DNA of 6,296 bases, from contig CALALM010000150.1 of assembly GCA_937925565.1 (NCBI GenBank), positions 1 to 6,296 of the forward strand. Reading direction: 5' to 3'. Source of the stretch: an uncultured Centipeda sp. Lineage in GTDB: Bacteria; Bacillota; Negativicutes; Selenomonadales; Selenomonadaceae. The position numbers were made by a program, and so were the translations under genes. Under the pieces are notes generated by a model that was not told the DNA's origin, made no database searches, and saw nothing but the letters and a program-made list of their open reading frames with translations. Each line of letters begins with the position of its first letter. The stretch's first letter is position 1. Positions 1-4,340 of this stretch are shown here, piece after piece.

Positions 1-10
1 GCGGAAATTG

Positions 11-16
11 TATAAT
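11..16 (+). promoter_or_regulatory. Perfect -10 box at the left edge
   Basis: A perfect TATAAT lies at 11-16, preceded directly by TG. Any -35 element would lie outside the window. If it is used, transcription would start near 23 and run to the terminator at 78-115, giving a short RNA of roughly 90 nt. The match may equally be chance inside the tail of an upstream gene. Confidence 0.3.
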
Positions 17-22
17 AAACAC

Positions 23-115
23 AGAAAAAGGTGCTGCCGGTAAACGGTCAGCCCCCACACTAGGAAATAGCTAAGATAAGCCGCCTAGGTTTGGTCACTC
101 AGGGCGGCTTTTCTT
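23..115 (+). ncRNA. Possible short RNA or 3' tail of a small upstream gene
   Basis: Between the TATAAT box and the terminator lies a structured stretch. A hairpin at 33-52 pairs GCTG-CCG with CGG-(T)-CAGC around a GTAAA loop, followed by a C-rich run and then the terminator. One frame is open from position 2 to a TAA at 41-43, which sits in the hairpin loop, and ends in a basic tail (NKHRKRCCR). A small transmembrane peptide of the holin-like type I toxin kind, with its stop inside a hairpin and a terminator close behind, would end like this. That reading rests on layout alone, because the body of any such gene is outside the window. A free-standing small RNA or a plain untranslated tail are equally possible. 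Confidence 0.25.
78..115 (+). terminator. Rho-independent terminator
   Basis: Arms AAGCCGCC (78-85) and GGCGGCTT (103-110) form a perfect 8-bp stem with a 17-nt loop, followed by TTCTT. It ends whatever is transcribed from the left edge. Its right arm and tail are almost identical to those of the terminator after the lactate dehydrogenase gene (16 positions, one mismatch). Confidence 0.65.
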
Positions 116-119
116 ATGC

Positions 120-345
120 CTTGATTGCTACAATACAAATTGTAACGAGGAACACCAGTGAGAGAAACTCGTATGGTCCCATAAGCATGCCCCCTCTCGG
201 GGGCTCAGAATTGACCGCCTACCGTCGTTGACAACACCCACGTGCATTATAACACGAAAATATTTGTCTGTGAACTGTCGTTTCACATTGACCCATCGAC
301 AATAAAAACCATCCTGTATACACGTCAAACTCCATGAAAAATCCA
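120..345. other. Non-coding spacer with inverted repeats
   Basis: No convincing gene is seen here. A 74-residue frame on the minus strand has no ribosome binding site or recognisable motif. The stretch is AT-richer than the genes and holds three inverted repeats: TACAA-N6-TTGTA at 129-144, GCCCCC-TCTC-GGGGGC at 189-204, and TGTGAA-N7-TTCACA at 269-287. The last resembles a Rex or CRP-type operator half-site pair, but its spacing is wrong for both. A TTGACA at 228-233 lies only 14 nt before a TATAAC at 248-253, so it is a poor promoter. Confidence 0.5.
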
Positions 346-374
346 TTGACAATGATTCCCTGTGGTGTTACTAT
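346..374 (+). promoter_or_regulatory. Probable promoter of the lactate dehydrogenase gene
   Basis: A perfect TTGACA (346-351) is followed after 17 nt by TACTAT (369-374). Transcription would begin near 381 and leave a leader of about 148 nt before the start codon at 529. Confidence 0.6.
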
Positions 375-380
375 GATGGC

Positions 381-528
381 GCAGGAGATCCTGCGGGAAC
401 TGTTCTATTGAAAAGAAGTGCAATCCACCATGAAATGGCTGTCTTCCACACAGTTCGTCATGAGTTCATAGTGTCCGAGCGCATACCATTGCGTTTGGAC
501 TTTTTTGCATTTTTAGGGGGTAATCGTC
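381..528 (+). promoter_or_regulatory. Structured 5' leader of ldh, possible attenuator
   Basis: The leader can fold into a small hairpin at 381-394 (GCAGG/CCTGC), a longer-range stem pairing GAACTGT (397-403) with ACAGTTC (450-456), and a terminator at 473-506. A 13-codon frame, MKWLSSTQFVMSS, runs from ATG at 430 to TAG at 469-471, ending one base before the terminator stem; its ribosome binding site is weak (AAGAAG region). The arrangement of promoter, structured leader and terminator directly before the gene's ribosome binding site is that of an attenuator or riboswitch. I do not recognise a known riboswitch family in it. The AGGGGG at 515-520 lies 8 nt before the ATG at 529 and sets the start. 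Confidence 0.4.
473..506 (+). terminator. Terminator hairpin inside the ldh leader
   Basis: GTCCGAGCGCA (473-483) pairs with TGCGTTTGGAC (490-500) over 11 bp, including two G-T wobbles, with a 6-nt loop. Six Ts (501-506) follow, then GCA and another T run. It sits between the likely promoter and the ldh ribosome binding site, so it should act on ldh transcription itself. It could instead end an unrecognised upstream transcript if ldh has another promoter. Confidence 0.65.
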
Positions 529-1488
529 ATGTCAGTCAATAGGGGAAAAGTTGTTATCATCGGAACGAGCAACGTCGGCTCTGCCGTGCTCAACAAGATC
601 GCGGACTTTCAGCTCGCCTCGGAGATCGCGCTGATCGATCTCGATATGGATCGCGCACGCGGCGAGGCACTGGATACCAGTCATGCCATGTCCTCACCGT
701 ACTGCACGAACATCAAGATTCATCCGGGGACATATGAGGACTGCCGCGACGCGGCGTTTATCGTTATCACGGCGGGTCCCTCCATCCTGCCGGGCGAGAC
801 GCCCGACCGTCTGAAGCTCGCGAGCACGAATTCGAAGATCATGCGCTCCATCTTCTCTGAGATCGTGAAATACACGAAGGACGCCATGGTCATCATGATT
901 ACGAACCCGCTCGATGTCGCGACCTATGTCGTTTCGACCGAGTTCGACTATCCGCGCGCGAAGATCCTCGGTACGGGCACAATGCTTGAGACGTACCGCT
1001 TCCGCTACCTCCTCGCCGAGCACTATGCGATGGATCCGAAGAACATCCACGGCTACGTCCTCGGTGAGCACGGCAACGATGCCTTTGTCGCATGGTCGAC
1101 CGTCAACTGCGCGGGGCTTGGCATCGACCACCTCGATGAGTATTTCCACTTCAAGGAGAAACTCAATCGTCACGATGTCGAGCAGGGACTGATCCAAGCC
1201 GCGTACGATGTCATCAATCTCAAGGGCTTTACAAATACGGGCATCGCCATGGTCGCCTGCCGCTTCATCAAGGCGATCCTCTACAATGAGCATACAATCC
1301 TGCCCTGCGCCGCCGTCATGAACGGTGAGTACGGTATGACGGACGTAGCGCTCTCCATCCCGCGCATGATCGCGCAGGACGGTCTCGTGCGGTCATTTGA
1401 AGTGCGCCTTGCGGACGAGGAGATGGAAAAACTCCGCCGTGCACAGAAGAGTGTCCGCGCAGCGCTTGATGGAGCGGGTGTGAAGTAA
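529..1488 (+). CDS. ldh: L-lactate / L-2-hydroxyacid dehydrogenase (NAD+)
   Basis: This cytoplasmic enzyme should reduce pyruvate, or a close 2-oxoacid, to the L-2-hydroxyacid with NADH, regenerating NAD+ in fermentation. The 319-residue length is normal for the family. The Rossmann nucleotide motif is GTSNVG (12-17), with the NAD-binding Asp at D37 and TNP at 125-127 (catalytic Asn126). GEHGND (179-184) carries the catalytic His181, and Arg157 would bind the substrate carboxylate. Arg159 and His174 align with the two fructose-1,6-bisphosphate ligands of allosteric bacterial LDHs, so activation by that sugar is plausible. Three features are unusual: the usual active-site Asp partner of the His is Glu154; the usual Asp after GEHG is Asn183; and the mobile loop reads PSILPGETPDR, without Gln at the specificity position and with the Arg shifted. 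These point to a divergent branch near the L-2-hydroxyisocaproate dehydrogenases, so the exact substrate is uncertain. The gene is apparently monocistronic. Confidence 0.9.
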   Translation: MSVNRGKVVIIGTSNVGSAVLNKIADFQLASEIALIDLDMDRARGEALDTSHAMSSPYCTNIKIHPGTYEDCRDAAFIVITAGPSILPGETPDRLKLASTNSKIMRSIFSEIVKYTKDAMVIMITNPLDVATYVVSTEFDYPRAKILGTGTMLETYRFRYLLAEHYAMDPKNIHGYVLGEHGNDAFVAWSTVNCAGLGIDHLDEYFHFKEKLNRHDVEQGLIQAAYDVINLKGFTNTGIAMVACRFIKAILYNEHTILPCAAVMNGEYGMTDVALSIPRMIAQDGLVRSFEVRLADEEMEKLRRAQKSVRAALDGAGVK

Positions 1489-1490
1489 GC

Positions 1491-1508
1491 TCCGTCAAGC
1501 TTGACGGA
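1491..1508. promoter_or_regulatory. Perfect 18-bp palindrome, candidate operator
   Basis: TCCGTCAAGCTTGACGGA starts two bases after the ldh stop codon and is a perfect palindrome. It covers the -35 element (TTGACG, 1501-1506) of the next promoter, as a repressor site would. It lacks a T run, so it is not a terminator. The natural candidate regulator is the adjacent HxlR protein, which is now broken; this link is inference. Confidence 0.5.
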
Positions 1509-1530
1509 TACGACCTTCCTGCTCTATAAT
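1501..1530 (+). promoter_or_regulatory. Probable promoter for the hxlR remnant
   Basis: TTGACG (1501-1506) and a perfect TATAAT (1525-1530) are separated by 18 nt. Transcription would start near 1537. The transcript meets a strong terminator at 1557-1594 before reaching the hxlR start at 1625, so expression of that gene would need read-through. Confidence 0.5.
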
Positions 1531-1556
1531 GAACACCGTTCTGCATCCGAAATGAA

Positions 1557-1594
1557 AAGAGCCGCCCGAATTTGCAGAGAGGGCGGCTCTTCTT
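1557..1594 (+). terminator. Rho-independent terminator after ldh
   Basis: AAGAGCCGCCC (1557-1567) and GGGCGGCTCTT (1581-1591) form a perfect 11-bp stem with a 13-nt loop, followed by CTT and preceded by AAAA. It could work in both directions. It is the likely end of the ldh transcript and closely resembles the terminator at 78-115. Confidence 0.75.
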
Positions 1595-1624
1595 ATGGTT
1601 ATGAAAGGCTTGGGGAGGATTTTT

Positions 1625-1813
1625 ATGGAGCATGGCAGCTGTGTGCCGCAGGGGACGGAGGTCGTACAGACGGGATTTCACTACACGCTGTCCCTGATTG
1701 GCGGCAAGTATAAGATGGCGATTCTCTATCTGCTCGCCGAGCATGGCGTGCTTCGCCATACAAACGGGGTGAGCAGCTGCGCAAGCGAGTGGTATCGTCC
1801 GTCGATGTTGTAA
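1625..1813 (+). pseudogene. Truncated HxlR-family (DUF24) transcriptional regulator
   Basis: HxlR/DUF24 proteins are small winged-helix regulators of about 100-120 residues; several sense electrophiles or disulfide stress through an N-terminal Cys. The start at 1625 follows a strong GGGGAGGA site (1612-1619). Residues 1-45 match the family start: an N-terminal Cys (C6), then TLSLIGGKYKMAILYLLAEH (21-40) and GVLR. After about residue 45 (position 1759) the similarity stops, and 17 unrelated residues run to a stop at 1811-1813. Those bases are the antisense of the neighbouring oxidoreductase gene. The recognition helix and wing are missing, so the product should not bind DNA. This is a deletion remnant, or a misassembly. 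Confidence 0.75.
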
Positions 1814-2157
1814 TCCTCCGCGCGCACGCCCGTCGTAACCGCGAGCGTGACCTTGCGCCCCTCCAGCTTATCCCCGCCGCTCTTTCCGTACGCCCAGCCG
1901 TGCGTCAGCACCTCGTCGAACCATGTCTTCAGGAGCGGCGGGCAGGAGAACCAGTAGATCGGGAACTGAAAGACCAGACTGCCGTGCGCCTCGATGAGCC
2001 GATGTTCCCGCTCCACATCAATTCGCCCGTCGGGATAGCACGCGGCAAGCGTGTGGATCGTACAGAGGTCAGGCTGTTTGCGCAGCTCTGTCAGCCACCG
2101 CCTGTTGATGACGGACTCTTCGAGATTCGGATGCGCGGCGATAATCAATGTCTTCAT
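1726..2157 (-). pseudogene. Truncated flavodoxin-fold NAD(P)H oxidoreductase (KefF/MdaB-like)
   Basis: Intact relatives are FMN- or FAD-binding quinone or nitro-compound reductases of about 170-200 residues. The start ATG (2155-2157) lies 8 nt after GGAGG (2166-2170). Visible family features are MKTLIIAAHPN at the N-terminus (flavin phosphate loop region), FQFPIYWFSCPPLLKTWFDE at about 68-87, then THGWAYG and VTTGV. Similarity holds to about residue 132 (position 1762, ...AQLLTPF) and then changes to WRSTPCSASR and a stop at 1726-1728, read from the antisense of the hxlR remnant. Roughly the last quarter is missing, so the fold is probably incomplete. A divergent or convergent HxlR regulator next to such an oxidoreductase is a common pairing, as with the HypR/HypO pair of Bacillus subtilis. 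Confidence 0.8.
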
Positions 2158-2174
2158 AAAGAAAACCTCCATTT

Positions 2175-2191
2175 CTATCGTTGCATGATAG
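2175..2191. promoter_or_regulatory. Inverted repeat over the oxidoreductase -10, candidate operator
   Basis: CTATC-N7-GATAG overlaps the -10 box and start site of the oxidoreductase promoter. The position suits repression, possibly by the former HxlR regulator. It differs from the palindrome in front of hxlR, so the two sites need not share a regulator. Confidence 0.35.
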
Positions 2192-2213
2192 CGTATGGAG
2201 GGGCAGGGCACAA
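2185..2213 (-). promoter_or_regulatory. Promoter of the oxidoreductase remnant
   Basis: On the minus strand TTGTGC (2213-2208) and TATCAT (2190-2185) are separated by 17 nt. The -10 overlaps an inverted repeat at 2175-2191, and the ribosome binding site follows at 2166-2170. Confidence 0.5.
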
Positions 2214-2261
2214 GAACGCACTTTTTCGTGGGGTACTTACGCAAGGGGAAGTGTTCTGCTT

Positions 2262-2543
2262 TTACATTTTGAACAGGTCGCTGTGTGTCCCTGTGCGAGT
2301 CAGATAGAGCAGCAGTGTGTCATTGGAAATTTCATAGATGAGCGGCCAATCCGGCGTGATGTGACATTCCCGACAACCTGCGTAGTCTCCCGTGAGCGCA
2401 TGGTCACGATGTTTTTGTGCGAGATGTTCGCCATTTGCCAGTTTCTTGATGACAGCGGTCAACAGATCTGTGTTATAGCCACGCTTGGCAACACGTTTTA
2501 AGTCTTTCTGGAAACGTGAAGTCGGGCGAATCGTGTACTTCAT
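2262..2543 (-). CDS. yafQ: YafQ-type mRNA interferase toxin (RelE superfamily)
   Basis: The 93-residue product matches the YafQ branch of RelE toxins, ribosome-dependent endoribonucleases that cut mRNA during translation and slow growth when freed from the antitoxin. The YafQ catalytic set is present: His48, His61, Asp65, Trp66, His87 and Phe91, within RDHALTG (46-52), ECHITPDW (59-66) and THSDLFKM (86-93). They match E. coli YafQ His50, His63, Asp67, Trp68, His87 and Phe91. The N-terminus MKYTIRPTSRFQKDLKR is typical. Its ATG overlaps the antitoxin stop codon by four bases (ATGA, 2540-2543), indicating translational coupling. Length and active site are complete, so it is probably active. No clear terminator follows before the next promoter at 2213. 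Confidence 0.92.
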   Translation of the reverse strand: MKYTIRPTSRFQKDLKRVAKRGYNTDLLTAVIKKLANGEHLAQKHRDHALTGDYAGCRECHITPDWPLIYEISNDTLLLYLTRTGTHSDLFKM

Positions 2544-2815
2544 GTGAGCAGGTCTTTCATCATCACATCAACGTCGGTGTAGCGTTTGCCGAGACTCGGA
2601 TCTGCCTTCATCCGTCGCACCTCGTCGAGTGCTTCGCGGGTCTCAGCGTTCGGAGCTTCTCCGCCGATTTCAAAGGGGATGCGGTACTCCCGCACTGTCT
2701 TTCGCGCGAAAATATTGAACGCCGTTGTCATACTCATACCCATATCCGCGCAAAATGCGCTGAACTGTTCCTTCAAATCGGTATCCATGCGTATGCTGAC
2801 GTTTGTCTGCGACAT
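2540..2815 (-). CDS. dinJ: RelB/DinJ-family antitoxin
   Basis: This is the cognate antitoxin of the downstream toxin: an N-terminal ribbon-helix-helix domain binds DNA and the C-terminal part wraps the toxin. I choose the ATG at 2815 (MSQTNVSIRMD, 91 residues), which lies 9 nt after AAGGAG (2825-2830). A start 33 bases upstream would lie between promoter elements and has no such site. NVSIRMDTDLKEQF is the beta strand and first helix, and MGMSMTTAFNIFARKTVREY the second helix region of DinJ/RelB. The C-terminal half, with ETREALDEVRRMK, is the usual toxin-binding helix. The first gene of a two-gene operon, it is presumably autoregulated through the inverted repeat at 2842-2860. Confidence 0.9.
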   Translation of the reverse strand: MSQTNVSIRMDTDLKEQFSAFCADMGMSMTTAFNIFARKTVREYRIPFEIGGEAPNAETREALDEVRRMKADPSLGKRYTDVDVMMKDLLT

Positions 2816-2836
2816 TCTAATCAACTCCTTTTGTTT

Positions 2837-2865
2837 AGGATAGTGCAAAATCTGTGCACTGTCAA
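2837..2865 (-). promoter_or_regulatory. Toxin-antitoxin promoter with embedded operator
   Basis: On the minus strand a perfect TTGACA (2865-2860) and TATCCT (2842-2837) are 17 nt apart. The spacer is almost filled by an inverted repeat, AGTGCA-N7-TGCACT (2842-2860), so a bound ribbon-helix-helix antitoxin would block RNA polymerase directly. The layout is typical of autoregulated toxin-antitoxin operons. Confidence 0.65.
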
Positions 2866-2901
2866 GAGAACTCAGGATAGATGCTCGGGGTTACCGATAC
2901 G

Positions 2902-2932
2902 AAAACCCGCCCACATACGAAATGTGAGCGGG
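2902..2932 (-). terminator. Probable terminator of the kor operon
   Basis: Read on the minus strand, a stem of two 5-bp blocks (CCCGC/GCGGG at 2906-2910 and 2928-2932; CACAT/ATGTG at 2912-2916 and 2922-2926) with one internal mismatch is followed by TTTT. It starts 25 bases after the korC stop codon, before the toxin-antitoxin promoter. The T run is short, so read-through into the toxin-antitoxin operon is possible. Confidence 0.55.
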
Positions 2933-2956
2933 GGCTGTCGTGTATGGAAAAGTGTC

Positions 2957-3487
2957 CTACTCTTCCGCCGCCTCATATCCGACCATCAGCGCCTGCATAT
3001 TGCGGTCGACGGTGTGGGGCGGGACACGGTTTGCGACGGCGGTCTTTACGGCGTCGAGCGGGACGATCTCGGAGACGCGTGTGATTGCGCCGAGGGCGAC
3101 GATGTTCGCAAAGAGAGATTTGCCGATCTTCTCGATGGCGAGTGTGGTGATGGGGACGGAGACCACATGCGCCGCCAGCGGTATGTTTGGGACGAGCTCG
3201 CTGTCGACGATCAGGATGCCCCTCTCGGGGTCGAGGTCGCCCGCGTATTTGTCCGCCGCCGCCTGCGTCATGGCGAGCACGATGTCGGGATGTTCGACGT
3301 GCGGATGATAGATCGCGCTGTCGCTGACGATGACCTCCGAGCGCGACGCACCGCCGCGTGCCTCAGGGCCGTACGACTGCGACTGTGCGACGTTCATGCC
3401 GCATGCGGTCGCCGCCTCGGCAAAGATGATGGCGGCGGTGATGACGCCCTGCCCGCCCGAGCCTGAGAGACGAAGTTCCTTGTGCAT
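2957..3487 (-). CDS. korC: 2-oxoacid:ferredoxin oxidoreductase, gamma subunit
   Basis: The 176-residue gamma subunit supplies the CoA-handling domain of the four-part 2-oxoacid:ferredoxin oxidoreductase complex in the cytoplasm. The N-terminal LRLSGSGGQGV (5-15) is the signature glycine loop, and QSYGPEARGGASRSEV (37-52) is the conserved second motif. HPDIVLAMTQAAADKY and ILIVDSELVP follow as in other gamma subunits. Start at 3487: GGAGGG (3495-3500) lies 7 nt upstream, and one base separates this ATG from the korB stop, so translation is coupled. A start 18 bases upstream would lie inside korB without a ribosome site. Family assignment is firm; 2-oxoglutarate as substrate follows from the alpha and beta subunits. 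Confidence 0.92.
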   Translation of the reverse strand: MHKELRLSGSGGQGVITAAIIFAEAATACGMNVAQSQSYGPEARGGASRSEVIVSDSAIYHPHVEHPDIVLAMTQAAADKYAGDLDPERGILIVDSELVPNIPLAAHVVSVPITTLAIEKIGKSLFANIVALGAITRVSEIVPLDAVKTAVANRVPPHTVDRNMQALMVGYEAAEE

Positions 3488-3488
3488 A

Positions 3489-4340
3489 TCAGAGCCCTCC
3501 CGCACGCCGCTGAATCTCGGCGTTTGCCATGCCGTACTCCTCGCCCGCGCATTCGTAGAGCAGTCCGATGGGGAACTTCTCCGGCGTGCGCTTTTCGGGC
3601 GGGAGCTTGTCCCACGCCGATTTCATGACGGCGGAGTCCTTCATCCATGTGAGCATCGCGGCGGGTGATCCCATCTTGTTCTTGCGTCCGTATGCCGTCG
3701 GGCACTGCACCATCGCCTCGACGAGGGCAAAGCCGTGATTTTTCAGCCCACCCGCAATCATCTGCGTGAGATGTTTGACGTGAAACGCCGTCGAGCGTGC
3801 GACATAGGTCGCGCCTGCTGCCTCAGCGATGCGGCACGCGTCAAGCTGGCGGTCGATCGTCCCGTATGGTGCGGTCGCCGTCATCTTGCCCGGCGGTGTC
3901 GTCGGCGAGGACTGCCCGCCCGTCATGCCGTAGATGTTGTTGTTGAAGAGCACAACCGTCAGATCGACATTGCGCCGACAGCCGTGGAGGAAGTGATTAC
4001 CACCGATGGCGGTACAATCGCCATCCCCCGTGATGACAATGACGTTCAGCTCAGGGCGTGCGAGTTTAATGCCGGTTGCGAACGGAATGGCTCGTCCGTG
4101 CGCTGTATGTACCGTGTCGAAATCCATATAGCCCGAGCCACGCGAGGAACAGCCGATGCCGGAGACAATGACGGTGTTGTCCTGCGTAAAGCCCTCCGTT
4201 TCCTCAATCGCCTCGGCAATGCATTTGAGTGCCGTGCCGTTGCCGCAGCCCGGACACCAGAGGTGGGGCAGGCGGTTTTGACGAAAATACTGCTCATAGC
4301 TGCGGTCGATCTCCGCGTGTGTATTCATGTCCGTGCGCAT
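3489..4340 (-). CDS. korB: 2-oxoglutarate:ferredoxin oxidoreductase, beta subunit (TPP-binding)
   Basis: The beta subunit binds thiamine pyrophosphate and the [4Fe-4S] cluster that takes electrons from the decarboxylated intermediate. The 283-residue length is typical. CPGCGNG (29-35) gives two cluster cysteines (C29, C32); GIGC (61-64) and QCPT (212-215) supply the likely other two (C64, C213). The TPP/Mg2+ motif runs from GDGDCTAIGGNHFLHG (105-120) to LFNNNIYGMTGGQ (131-143). I start at 4340, 6 nt after AGGAGGT (4347-4353), giving a 16-base overlap with korA. A second ATG at 4328 (MNTHAE) forms an ATGA with the korA stop but is 18 nt from the ribosome site, so it is less likely. The motifs resemble Kor more than pyruvate:ferredoxin oxidoreductase, which is usually one large chain. 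Confidence 0.93.
   Translation of the reverse strand: MRTDMNTHAEIDRSYEQYFRQNRLPHLWCPGCGNGTALKCIAEAIEETEGFTQDNTVIVSGIGCSSRGSGYMDFDTVHTAHGRAIPFATGIKLARPELNVIVITGDGDCTAIGGNHFLHGCRRNVDLTVVLFNNNIYGMTGGQSSPTTPPGKMTATAPYGTIDRQLDACRIAEAAGATYVARSTAFHVKHLTQMIAGGLKNHGFALVEAMVQCPTAYGRKNKMGSPAAMLTWMKDSAVMKSAWDKLPPEKRTPEKFPIGLLYECAGEEYGMANAEIQRRAGGL

Noticed and set aside
269..287. Rex or CRP operator call
   Set aside because: The half-sites TGTGA and TCACA are present, but 9 bases separate them instead of the 6 both regulators need, so I list it only as an inverted repeat.
128..352. 74-residue frame on the minus strand
   Set aside because: It has no ribosome binding site or recognisable motif, has an odd composition rich in Trp and Cys, and overlaps inverted repeats and the -35 of the ldh promoter.
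694..1293. 199-residue frame opposite ldh
   Set aside because: It is the antisense of a clearly recognised dehydrogenase; such long shadows are common in GC-rich genes.
1789..2307. 172-residue plus-strand frame across the oxidoreductase remnant
   Set aside because: It is the antisense of a gene with recognisable flavodoxin-fold motifs and has no similarity of its own.
2516..3466. 316-residue plus-strand frame over the toxin-antitoxin and korC genes
   Set aside because: It runs antisense across three recognised genes and their promoters, has no family features, and is rich in Arg, Asp and Cys from reverse reading.
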